The notes below the pieces were generated by a model that made no database searches, was not told the DNA's origin, and saw nothing but the letters and a program-made list of their open reading frames with translations. From Lutjanus erythropterus (Eukaryota; Chordata; Actinopteri; Lutjaniformes; Lutjanidae): a stretch of DNA of 64,000 nucleotides. The translations under genes were made by a program, and so were the position numbers. Every line of letters starts with the position of its first letter. Position 1 is the stretch's first letter. Shown here piece by piece: positions 46,197-56,758 of this stretch. Location of the stretch: contig CM034607.1 in assembly GCA_020091685.1 (NCBI GenBank), positions 7,065,465 to 7,129,464 on the forward strand, read 5' to 3'.

Positions 46197-46672
46197 TGCT
46201 TTGATAGAAAGGGAACTAATTATATTTGTTGCAGGCTTGTATTATGTAAATGACTGTTGAAACTTGGACTTTTCGTAACAGTAAGTGGCAGATGACAAAA
46301 GTTACATATCACTGCCTGCAGTATGTGGCCATGTATACAATCACTGCTGTTACTGATAAAAATAGATGACATGCAGTAGGATTTGTATGTTTTAGCTTGT
46401 AGAGATCTAAGTCTTTATCCTACAGTAATAGGATGATAGATGGCATAGCATCTAAATTGTGCAAATATTTATTTTATATATTTTTAAAGTGAGTTTTTCA
46501 TACTGTGGGCGTACTTCATGCAAATGAATAGATTTTTTGATTATTATTGTTTTTTAAAATAAGAACAATTGGAATGACTTTAAGGTGATACACTGATCAA
46601 AGCTTGTGGCATTATTTTTCGCAAGCAAAAATCTGCTTCATAATTGAAATTCAATCACTAAAATACAGTTTA

Positions 46673-46879
46673 AAGGCTCATTTATGCACCCTTTACGTAC
46701 GACAATAGATATATCCGTTTCAAATGATGTAACCGTAACTGCCCACATACTTCCATGCCTCCTTTAAGTTTTGAGGTCATTTGAGGGTGCTGCTCAGAGT
46801 CAAAAGTGAACCCCATAGAAGGAACAGAAGGCTCGTCAGTATCTGAATGTGTATTTGACGTTGAGCATAAATGAGCCTT
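46673..46879. mobile_element. MITE with perfect 15-bp inverted ends and TA duplication
   Basis: The ends AAGGCTCATTTATGC and GCATAAATGAGCCTT are perfect inverted repeats 207 bp apart, flanked by TA on both sides. The TA duplication is consistent with Tc1/mariner-type mobilisation. Confidence 0.75.
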
Positions 46880-47029
46880 TACATTTGACAGTGTAATAAC
46901 AATGTTACGACATGTGGCCTTTGTCATTGTGCCTTGAGAGACAATCGTTTGCACATTTATGTTCAATTTGGCATAAAGTTGATGGTTGTTACTGTTCTTT
47001 GTTCTTAATTGCCTAACTAAAGCCTTAGG

Positions 47030-47349
47030 GTTTAAAGGTGCAGTCTGTAAGGTTTAGGGGGCTCTACTGGCAGAATATGGACAGAATGAAATATAACACT
47101 CATAATCACATTTTCATGAATGTGTAATCACCTGAAAATAAGAATTGTTGTGTTTGTGTAACCTCAGTATGAGCTGTTTATGTGTGTATGTCTACAGAGG
47201 GTGTGGGGCCTCTTCCATGGAAGAAAATTGGCAAAATTAGCAGCCATGGTTTCAAAATGGTTGGAAGGGGAGGGTGAAGTGAGTCAGTTTGTTGCAATCT
47301 GCAAGCTCACCAGTAGATGCCACTAAATTCTACACAGAGGCCCTTTAAG
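47030..47349. mobile_element. Abundant percomorph MITE copy (~320 bp)
   Basis: Starts TTTAAAGGTGCAGTCTGTAA and ends ATTCTACACAGAGGCCCTTTAA. Interior words (AATCACCTGAAAATAAGAAT, AGATGCCACTAAATTCTACA) match, from memory, a MITE type found throughout percomorph fish. Related termini occur at 12,796-14,246 and, as a lone end, at about 37,773. Confidence 0.65.
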
Positions 47350-47892
47350 TTGCCATTTTTAATGGATTTTATACATGTAGATTTGAAATTGTTGAAGACA
47401 CATTATGTTTTTTAATGGTGGTCTGAGATTTAAACCCTTCTATTGCCTTTTTTTTCTAGCTTAAGTTCTATTTCATTGCACTTTTAGATATAACTTGACG
47501 CACTGCCTTAAACTGTATTTAAGAAAGCTGGATATTTTTACGAGAGACCTTTTTATATAATCAAATCTTACTTAATATGGATGTGTTATTGCAATATGCA
47601 ATATACAGTATATGTGTAGACTGTTTTGTATTATGTACTGTGTATTAGGATGCCAGCAATCACTGTATTGTTTATTATTGGAAATTCTGTTTGTGCCTTT
47701 TGAATCACAAGGGAAAAGTGAATGTGGTTGTTACATGAGTGTACTAATCAAAGGTACTGTGATAATGTATTTCTTTGGGAAATAATAATGCCGACTACTG
47801 ACCATGATGTAAAGACAGTGGGAATGAGTTAAATAAACATGTCTTGAAGATAGAAATAATCTTTACATTTTTTTATTCATTTCTGGGGCTTT

Positions 47893-48030
47893 TGTGCCTT
47901 TATTTGATAGTTCAGCTTACGAAAGGGAGGAAAGAGAGAGGGGGCAACACACAGCAAAGATTAGCAGGTGGGAATCAAACCAGGGACGCTGTAGAGGACT
48001 CACAATATCACTGAGCTACCAGGGTGCCAC
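47893..48030 (-). mobile_element. tRNA-derived SINE-like element
   Basis: On the minus strand it begins GTGGCACCCTGGTAGCTCAG (box A-like TAGCTCAGTGAT) with a box B-like GGTTTGATTCCC about 45 nt later, then a pyrimidine-rich tail (CCCCCTCTCTCTTTCC) and an AATAAA-type end near TATCAAATAAAGGC. A tRNA-like head without a foldable mature tRNA indicates a SINE, not a tRNA gene. Confidence 0.7.
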
Positions 48031-48329
48031 ACTCTTAATGCTTTTGCGAAATTATAATTTCTCTTATAACATTCTTTGAGTCTCATGAGTGCTAGTCTGA
48101 CTCACTGGATGCACACTGTGGGTATGAAGCCTGCCATTGGTTGCTTGTTTCAAGCAGCAGCACCATCCCTGCATCCTGGGTGTAGCGCTGCCAAAGACAT
48201 TTGGTCAGAGGACAGAGATCACCACGGATTAGTGGTGGTGAAAAATTTTGACCAATATGCACGACACTTGGTACACGTGTTTCACGCCCAGATGCACAAA
48301 AAAGTCTCTTGGACCCATCACTTAAATCC

Positions 48330-48806
48330 AAAAGGAAATCGGCCATTTTGAATTTACTCCCAAATTTGATAATTTTCCATGCATTGTATGGTAACTTATT
48401 CCTACAGAATTTATAATGACTTCAAAATTGGTGTGTATCATCTAGACCACTTTGTGATTGAAAGTTATTCAAAGCTGTAGCTGTCGTTGAAGAGCATGGC
48501 TGTGACATTGCGTCGAATTTTGATGTCTCGCCATGAAACACGAAACTGCTGCAACTTTGGCGTAAATGGGCGAATCTCCACCAGACTTCACATGACTGAT
48601 CAGAGTCCCAGCCTGAACACATCTACGATGGGCTCGCAGCTGCAGCTTGCCCCGACAGACGTGAGGGTGAGTGGGCCAGTCCAATGCTGCTACTGGAAGT
48701 TTCAGTTTACTTATACACCTGCCAATGGGTTTGAGTCAGCTCATTAGAGAATATCACGGATTTGGGCAGAGCGGGTCAAAATGTGTCCACCCTCTACTTT
48801 CTCTGT

Positions 48807-48842
<36 letters not shown>

Positions 48843-50350
48843 ATGTTAATTTCTCGTCAGTTCACAGAATTGTTTCGAGGCATGTAAATATCTTGTTTAA
48901 ATTGATTTTTTTACATAAGCAAAACACTTCTTATAAAGAGGATTTCTCTGCAGCAGGTTCATCAGTGTTCCAGTAGCCGACCTGTTGAGCACCACGTACA
49001 GCGCACGTAAGTCTCTTTTCTCACTCTCTTAAGAACATTTAGTTCAAGTTCGGGTGGGGTGGGTGTGCATCTTAAAAACCCCCAAAACCCCTCCACTCAA
49101 AAATGTGTTTTTCTTGTTGTTCCTACAGTTGAATATTTGAGATTAACTGTGCAGACTGATATATGTGCAGAGTCCGACACTTGAAGGCTGCTTTCACATC
49201 CAACTGCTATGATGATTCGTGACATCACAAATATTTTAGAAGCCAGTCGTGCTCCAAAATTCAACTTACACAAATGTGATGTGGAAACTCAAAGCCTCCA
49301 GTGCACATTTACACAGAGAATGGACTGTTGAGCGAGGCAGCAGACATCTTGTGTCCTGCTGTTAAACTTTTGGGATGACATACATATTTCTTTGATAATG
49401 TAATTTTTAATGAGAGAGAAGGTTTAGGTGTCATTTTAAGGATTTTAACAAGATAATCAAACTTTTTTTTTGCATAAAAACTACGACTACTACTACAACA
49501 GACACATTATTATTCAAAGAAAAGTATTTTATATACACCTATAACATGTCTTGAAGGACTTTTATGATTGAACTTTGTTATCATTTATTCACATCAAAAA
49601 TTGATAACTCAATTATTAACTTGATTATTTTGTCCTTATATACACATACAAAATCATACACAGAGCAAGTTTTGATGCTACTCTTTCTTTGTTTAATTTT
49701 ATGAAATGTACTTATTTTATTTCATTTATTCTTGAAGCTTTGACAATATCATTGTGACATTTGTGCCACTAAAGCAAATTTGAATTGAATTGATCACTAC
49801 TAATCTGCAGCTTGTACAAGTTGCTAACTCTTATCTTCAACAGCCAATGACATTTTCTTCCCAGTGTTGTTTATACAAATGAGCGATAAATTCAATTCCA
49901 GATTTCTTCAGTTTATCATCATTGTCATGATGATGACAAAACTACCTCAGTAGAGATCACTAAATCCCAGGAGCTGGTTAAAAAGTCAAGGAGAACCAGA
50001 CAGCCTGAGCAAGATCACGTTTTGCTTATGTAAAAGAAAAAAAAATCTATTTAAACAAGATATTTACATGCCTCAAAACAATTCTGTGAACTGACATGGA
50101 ATGACAAAGCTGCGTGTGTGTTTGAGAGAGAGAGAGAGGGACAGAGAGAGAAAGAGTTATAGCAATTTCATGTTTCACAGCAAGACAGTAGTAGTACAGT
50201 GATCTTTTAATAACTTTTGATCACAAAGTAGTCTAGATGGCACACACCAATTTTGAAATTGTTATGATGAATTCTGTAGGAGGAGTTTGTTAAAATACAA
50301 CATGTGGAAAAGGCCAAAATTGAGGAGTAAATTGAAAATGGCCGCCGTAA
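48330..50350. mobile_element. 2-kb foldback repeat between paqr7 copies 1 and 2
   Basis: Two inverted arms are visible. Outer: 48,345-48,475 (CCTACAGAATTTATAATGAC, TTCAAAATTGGTGTGTATCA) against 50,214-50,345 (complements TGATGAATTCTGTAGGAGG and ACACACCAATTTTGAAATTG). Inner: 48,815-48,935 (CT run, TCAGTTCACAGAATTGTTTC, GGCATGTAAATATCTTGTTT) against 50,013-50,151 (AAACAAGATATTTACATGCC, CAATTCTGTGAACTGACATG, GA run). The right arm lacks about 330 bp present on the left. Left-flanking repeat sequence may extend the element back to about 48,080. Its right end abuts the left border of the second paqr7 block. Confidence 0.75.
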
Positions 50351-50352
50351 AC

Positions 50353-51896
50353 ATAAAAGATGAAAGTGATGTGCATTAGACCAACCGCGGCCAGTTTGAT
50401 GGCAGGGAATACAGTACTGAGGTGGTTTTCTTGCTCAGTTTACAAGCAGTATTACTTGATATGCCAACTGCTTTGAATACAGAAAACCTTTTTCTGACCA
50501 ACCTGTGACCATACCCACAGCCCAATATCACCATAACATTAGGCATGCCCACCCAGACTGTATAAAGCCAGCATATTTGGATATAGTTTTATTACTCCTA
50601 AGCATAAAGTAAAATTTTGAAATATTCCCAGGGGGCACATCTGATTATTCATGTATCATGCTACACTACTTTGTTATATTAACAGATATTTATATTTTTA
50701 GCAACAGATATTTTACTCTTAAAAACTCTCAAGTCTTTGCAGGAACCACCCAGTGTGCATCTCTCAGTCACTAACAGTCATGGTGACCATTGTAATGGAG
50801 AGAATCGGGCGAGTGTTCATCAGCCTGCAGCAGATCAGGGAGGTTCCCCGAATGCTGACGGAGGCAGCGCCGTCAATGCCCGGCACTGTGAGTGACGCCG
50901 AGGTTCCCCACTACTTCAGGGAGCGCTACGTCTGCACCGGCTACCGACCACTCCACCAAAACTGGCGTTACTACTTCCTGTCTTTATTCCAGCGACACAA
51001 TGAGACCATCAACGTCTGGACTCACCTGCTGGCCTTTTTAATTCTTCTGGTTAAATTTCGGCAACTTGCTGAGACTGTGGACTTTGTTGGTGATCATCAT
51101 TCATGGGCCCTGTTGGTCCTGATCCTGTCCTCCTTGACCTACTCAGCATTCAGTGCAGGAGCTCACCTACTGGGCGGCAAGTCTGAGGTGTGTCACTACA
51201 CCTTCTACTTTCTGGACTATGTCGGTGTAGCGCAGTATCTGTACGGCGGTGCAATAGTTTACTTTTACTATGCTGTGGATGAGAGTTTGCACAGACATGT
51301 TCATGGGATCTTCATGCCTGTTGCCACTGTTCTCAGCTGTCTGTCATGCCTGGGATGCTGCTACGGCAAATACTGCAACCACAGTCTACCGACCTGGGTG
51401 CGCAAGGTGTGTCAGGTGGTGCCTTCAGTGCTCGCCTGTGTCTGGGACAGCAGTCCTGTGGCTAAAAGACTCCTGTCATGGTCTTCAGCCAGCAATGACC
51501 CCACCGTCATCTATCACTTTGGTCAATTGGTTTTCTCTCTCTGCAGCGCTGTCTTCTTCACCTTCCCCATGCTAGAGCGCTGCTTCCCTGGGCGGTGTGA
51601 TTTTGTGGGACAGAGTCATCAGATGTTTCATGTTTTTGCATCTTGCTGCACCCTGTGTCAGATCCAGGCTTCTTACCTTGACTTTGTGGGTCGCAGGAAA
51701 TTGTACTCAAGCCTGCATGGGAGCGGTGAAGCCACTTTCTTTGTTGGACTGTATGTGGTCACTTTGGTTGTATGCACACTAATTGCTGCCTTCATGCTGA
51801 GGAAAGTTAAACAAATGTTCGACTCAAAAACCAAGTCTAAATAACAGATTAGATGTTGTAGGATCCATGTGCAAAAGCATTCATGTGCCTTTCTTT
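50353..51896 (+). repeat. Segmental duplication unit B (contains paqr7 copy 2)
   Basis: Partner of 44,648-46,196, in direct orientation and 5.7 kb downstream. The intronic part upstream of the acceptor is diverged with insertions; the coding exon and the first ~55 bp of 3' flank are nearly identical. Confidence 0.85.
50743..51844 (+). CDS. paqr7: Membrane progestin receptor alpha-like, copy 2 (CDS 50,780-51,844)
   Basis: Intact 354-residue copy with acceptor AGTCTTTGCAG at 50,742 and ATG at 50,780; an upstream in-frame ATG at 50,753 would add nine residues not shared with copy 1. By eye it differs from copy 1 at about 20 residues. All PAQR hallmark residues (Glu48, Ser125, His129, Asp146, His280, His284) are kept, but the fourth-helix signature YQYGSAIVHFYY has become YLYGGAIVYFYY (Q154L, S157G, H161Y), and helix-6 region FFLSSAVFF reads FSLCSAVFF. 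No copy of the CpG leader lies nearby; it may use the leader at 41,026 or an unseen promoter. AATAAA at 51,959 is a candidate polyadenylation signal. An intact frame argues for function or recent origin. Confidence 0.87.
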
Positions 51897-53573
51897 GCCC
51901 CTCAAAAATGTGGTTGTAGATTGCAGAGAAGAAGAAGAAGGAAAAAAATATATATCCAAATAAATCCAAAAGGGCCTTCGCACCATTCAGTGCTCAGGCC
52001 TAATATAAAACCAACAATGACCACAAAGATCATTTTTCATTTTCAAATTACATTTGTGGGAGTTTATTACATTTCTGAAAGCTGATGATTTTCACCTGCT
52101 CACAAATATAACATCTCAGCAAATGTTTGTGGGTAATTTCATATTACGTTTTTGGTAGGCAATTGCTATTACCTTTGTGTGATTTTTTTTTTTTTCATTT
52201 GTGGGGTTATTACATTAAAGGCAGCAGATTTGTGTTACATTTGTGGTTTGTTACGTTCATGGGTTGTTATTATGTTCGTGGGTGTTACAATGCACTTTAC
52301 ATTGCAATACTGTGTATGTTTGTTGGTAATTTGTAAAATCATACCAGTGACCAGCACAAAGTGAATCTGCATTATTGTCCTGAGCCTGTAGGCAAAGAGG
52401 CTGAGTTAATATGTATGAAAGGAAAGCACTGGATTGATGAGTAAAGAGGTACTACACACTTAAATGTTTTTCTGAGCTGTTAATGAAAATATATCACTGT
52501 TCTGTGATGAAACACATTAAGGCTGGTGTTGACATTTCTGACATTTCTTAATAAATGTATAAAAAATTGGCATTTCCTGATTTGAAAATGGCTCAAAATC
52601 GTACCCACTTTAAATCATCTTGAACCTTGCATACTAAAATTTATATTTATTTATAATAATAGGATGTTAACAGGATGTTAACAGCCCCCACCTTTGAGTA
52701 GGATTCTGTGAAACAGCGCTCATTTTCAGATATATGCTGTTTGAAATGTATCATTCAAAGTTCACAATTCAGAGTTGATGCTATTTTTTGCCAGTCCACT
52801 GTTCAGTATTTCTAACTTTTGACGCTTTTGACAGCTGTAGAAACACCACCGGACTGCATTCTTTCCCTTGATGAAGATCCCATGAGAAACAGCAGGGCTA
52901 CGGCTCCGTACCAACACTCCCCGCAGACACACACTCACACAGGAGAGCTTCTCAGCCTCTCTGAGCCGCTAGTGTTAGCGCTGTTAGCTACTGGCTCAGC
53001 TAGTGTACTCCACCCATGGTCAACCCACAGGGTAAAGGAAAGATACTAGCATGACCTTCTTTTTTTTCCTTTTTTTTAACAGATCTCCTTGATTCACATA
53101 GGTAAAATTTTCAGTCTGGAAATTCTGGCATTCCGGATTAATCGAGAAAAATCACATCCTTGATTGCTTGTTTCCTACATACTACTGCATTTGTTTTTAC
53201 AGTGATGTATGAGCTGTTATATTGTGTTGTATGTATTGGTGGGAAGGTCAGATGCTATTATCAAAGGAATATGTTAGGAAAACTATTCTGTGATTCTGGT
53301 TGCATATTGTATGAATGTACAAAATCTGATAAATTCTTATGTCATTGACTCCCGATTGATCAGAAACTGAAAAGACAATGGATATTAACAATGTGGAGGA
53401 ACATAGGGTCATTTTTCAAGGTAAAACAACATATTTGCTAACCCGTTAGCTACTGTTAGACACCAGCCGATGTTAACATTAATCACCTCCTAGCTAACAT
53501 CACAGTGTGATGGTATTACGTGATATGATAAGAAAGGTGTAAATTAAATCTGATATATCAACAGAAGAATTCT
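51897..53573. other. Inter-paralogue spacer, no gene recognised
   Basis: A region of repeated TTACATTTGTGGG / TTACGTTCATGGG words at about 52,050-52,280 is a degenerate minisatellite. The rest is AT-rich; a GTTAGCGCTGTTAGCTAC motif at 52,974 is a common teleost repeat word. Confidence 0.4.
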
Positions 53574-53574
53574 T

Positions 53575-53596
53575 TGTGTGTGTGTGTGTGTGTGTG
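53575..53596. repeat. (TG)n microsatellite
   Basis: Eleven uninterrupted TG units at the left edge of a MITE copy. Confidence 0.95.
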
Positions 53597-53955
53597 AGTT
53601 GCAGAATTTTGGGGATATTGGTCGTAGATGTCTGCCTTCTCTCCAATATAATAGGACTAAATGGCACCAAAAAAAGACTCAACAGTCATGTCTCTTCTCA
53701 GAAAAGAAAGTAGTTCCTACATGAAACTGCTCACAGTACAGTCTGTGAATTATCTAAAGCAACCAGTTCATGATTTTTTGAAAGAGACACTGGTTTTGAA
53801 ATTTTTAAATGTATTTATTTATGCTTTGAGCACCACAAGCTGAGTTGCAAAACCCTGCAACACACACCGAAACTATCAGCATGGATGAACAGCACTGCAG
53901 GTCAGGGGGGAAATATGTAGTTTTGATCACGGGATGAACTGTCCCTTTAAGGGCT
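53597..53955. mobile_element. GGGACAGTTCACCCC-family MITE, left end lost
   Basis: Ends GATGAACTGTCCCTTTAA (53,932-53,949). It contains the family blocks GATGTCTGCCTTCTCTCCAA, GTAGTTCCTACATGAAACTG and AGAGACACTGGTTTTGAA. The left terminus is replaced by the TG microsatellite. Confidence 0.7.
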
Positions 53956-55520
53956 AAGATGCTTTGTTTATCTGTACGAGGATTTACTCTGAACTTCAAG
54001 GTGAAATTCTTAGAAAATATCATCATTATAAGAATTTTCTTAGAATTTCATCACCTGGAGCAACTGTGTGTTCTAAGAAGCTCTGTGAATACACTCACCT
54101 TATAGTTTTTGCTGTAACGCTGCTGACAGACACAGACAACATCAGCTTCCTGCTGGAGGAAATAAAGAGACATCTCTAAATATTGCCCTTATCAGAAGCA
54201 GGATTATGTTCCTAGATGACCATGATAAAATGTATTTATCTACAAGGACACAGCAGATCAGTAATTGCATTTAACACTATGTTTACACACCTAATTTTGT
54301 CACACAAAAAAACACAGAGTCCTCTTAAATATGTCATGAATGTACGTGTCTACAAGGACCCGGCAGACAAATACCCATGTGTTTACACCCCTAGTTTTGT
54401 CATACACAAGAAGGTTGAGCTACAGGTTTTGAGTGTAAATATCCAAGCCATACTGCTTGCACTGTTGGACAAACTCCACTGCGCATTTAATCTTGAGTGA
54501 CTGACTACAGGATACTTACTTCTGAAGTAAAGGCTTTTGTGTGGTGTTTTCCTACTCTACTGACCTCTGGTAAGAAACTTTTTGTTACCATGTTGTTAAT
54601 AGACATGTCTATTTTAGTCATATTGCATTGTGTGTATTTTTTATTTATTTTTTTATTGTGTGAGTTGCTGCTGTGGTTGTTTGATGAACTTTTTGAATCG
54701 ATGGTTACGCACAGTATGTTCTCTTCCCTTCCGCTCTCACTCTGTATTGTAAGTTGTTCTATTTCATGACTTAAAGTTGATGGCTCATTCAAAGTCAGCT
54801 GATCCACAACAAAAATTTCAGCAAACAGATCAGTAAATAAAATACACAAGCAATTAGCAATTTGTTTGCTTGTGTTAAATTTGACTTGGCAACAAATTAC
54901 TATTTGTGAAAATTAGTTATTAGTTTCTCATCTAATTACCGTGGAAACCAAGAATTTTTATGTAGTTATGTTGAAATCACAAAATGGTTAACTCTCAAAA
55001 GGCTGATGTTTTTGAGATGACAAGATAATATATCAGCAGAAAAGGACTTTGGTTTTCTTGAGGTCATTGGATAATTATGTAGAACTCAAAAATGAGTATC
55101 TGGTTCATTTGATCATACCCATAGACTTATATTTGAACTAGAACCAGCACTGCCAATCAGCCTTGCTGCCAGTTTTTCCCAGTGGCCAATCACAGAATTG
55201 CAGAAAAAAAAAACACCAACTCAAAAGGTGTTTCATAGGCCACCATTATAAAAGAGATTGACAAGATATCTCAAACTGTAAACAAGGTCAGTTATGACTC
55301 TTTCTATTGTGAATTTATTATAGTTGTAAAACTTTCCCTGAGCTGAAAAAAGCCATGAGGTCATTACAACATAAAGTCTATAGGCAGAACAGGAACTTGC
55401 AGGCAGGGGGGGAAGTGTAGTGGGCCATATAACCAGGAAGTAAACCTATTAAAAGTTTCAGCTAGCAACCAGGCTAGTCTTTTCATTAAATGATTATTAC
55501 TAATGTGAAAGTTATCCCTC
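53956..55520. other. Inter-paralogue spacer with dispersed repeat fragment
   Basis: 54,340-54,580 is the second copy of the repeat at 43,020-43,200. An internal pair of related segments at about 54,240-54,310 and 54,352-54,420 (CTACAAGGACACAGCAGA against CTACAAGGACCCGGCAGA, then TGTTTACAC) is a ~110-bp tandem duplication. No coding exon was recognised. Confidence 0.45.
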
Positions 55521-55521
55521 A

Positions 55522-56088
55522 CAGAAAGACACAATGAAATTTCTGTCTGTTAGACCTTGACTGAAGTCTGATGCGTTGATCAATAATGAGAAGACCTGAC
55601 ACAAGCGTCCACTTGAACTGATCAGATTTTGGTGGTCAAAGGTCAGGGTTAATATGACCTCACGCCTCGACTTACCTCCTGATCGTCCCCTGTCTGCTTG
55701 TCTACCTGGTCGACCTCATCTCCTCCCTGCTCCCTCCTGGTACTGTCGCCTGCCAGTGAACAGAACCGTTTGGGTCCGTTGTCTCACGTCACTGCTCACG
55801 GTCCCACTTCTGGGTTCAACTTGATTCGTCTTTCAAGCTCGAACCTCAAAGACTGTTTGTTGACTTGTTGCCCAAATTATGAACTGTTACCTGTGTTGCT
55901 TCACCTGCTCAAGTTCCTGTTCAGCCTGTGTGTAAATAAAGGTCATCACCAAACATCTTTCTGTGCCTGTGTGCTGCTAGTGGGTTCAGCCAATACCCAT
56001 TACAGCTGAATGTTATTGCTATCAGAAAAACATAAAGCAATTTCTGCCTGTTAGACCTTGATTAAAGTCTGTGTTGATCAATAATGGG
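55522..56088. repeat. LTR-like or retroposon insert flanked by ~70-bp direct repeats
   Basis: Direct copies at about 55,522-55,590 and 56,018-56,088 share TTTCTGTCTGTTAGACCTTG / TTTCTGCCTGTTAGACCTTG and TTGATCAATAATG. The 430 bp between them ends with a polyadenylation signal (GTGTAAATAAAGGTCATC) and CTGCTAGTGGGTTCAGCC, similar in style to retrotransposon LTR or 3' ends. The open frame at 55,698-56,009 has no recognised motif. Confidence 0.4.
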
Positions 56089-56758
56089 TGACATTTTCAA
56101 CTTAAATCAATTGCTACAGTTGTAAAGATGCCATCCTTGCATGCTGGTATGTCACTCTCTCTGATCTCTGATTAACATTATAATAAATAAGAGGAAATTA
56201 CGTTTTGTTTTGTTGTAATGGGTCCATTATCTTGAGATAACAAAGCTCTCCTTTTCAAAATAACAAATAATTAACTTATGATCTCGATAACAGCATGAAA
56301 AAAATTGCAAGCATGGCCATTCTTGGTTTCCATATAATATTTAAGCTCCAAAATTCATATTTTTCTAGTTTAAATGGAAAACATTCACAGCAACAAATAT
56401 TTCACTGCCATTACAAATACATTTTTCTTCCATCCCAAAAAAGTCAGCATCTGTCACGTTCTCGTGAATGTGATATCTCAGGATCACCTGGACAGAATTT
56501 CTTCATATTTGATAAAAACATCCACTTGGACTAAAGGGTGAACTGATTTCAATTTCACTGTTACTTCATAATGTTGAGCTGTCCTCTATCAGTCTTCTGT
56601 GTATAAAATAGTCCCTAAATAAAGACGAAATGTTTCACTGGAAAATTATTCACTGGAATCATACATGCATACATTGTACATACATAGAGTACTTTTTATT
56701 AAAATCCTTCGAAATTTTCACCACTCAAATTATAATTGTCTATCTATCTTCTCTGCAG
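56089..56758. other. Upstream flank of paqr7 copy 3
   Basis: No similarity to the upstream flanks of copies 1 and 2 could be seen until the splice acceptor at 56,757-56,758. No CpG-rich promoter candidate. Confidence 0.45.

Larger units (their letters stand above)
46197..47837 (+). other. Probable 3' UTR of paqr7 copy 1 with MITE insertions
   Basis: Non-coding from the end of the duplicated block to AATAAA at 47,832-47,837. It contains two MITEs listed separately, so if transcribed the 3' UTR carries transposon-derived sequence. Confidence 0.45.

Noticed and set aside
47893..48030. tRNA gene (box A and box B on the minus strand)
   Set aside because: Box spacing and flanking body match a SINE-like retroposon; no full cloverleaf could be drawn.
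50753..50779. Upstream in-frame ATG extending paqr7 copy 2 by nine residues
   Set aside because: The extension lies in the 5' UTR sequence shared with copies 1 and 3; the conserved start MVTIVMERIG at 50,780 aligns with MATIVMERIG in copy 1.
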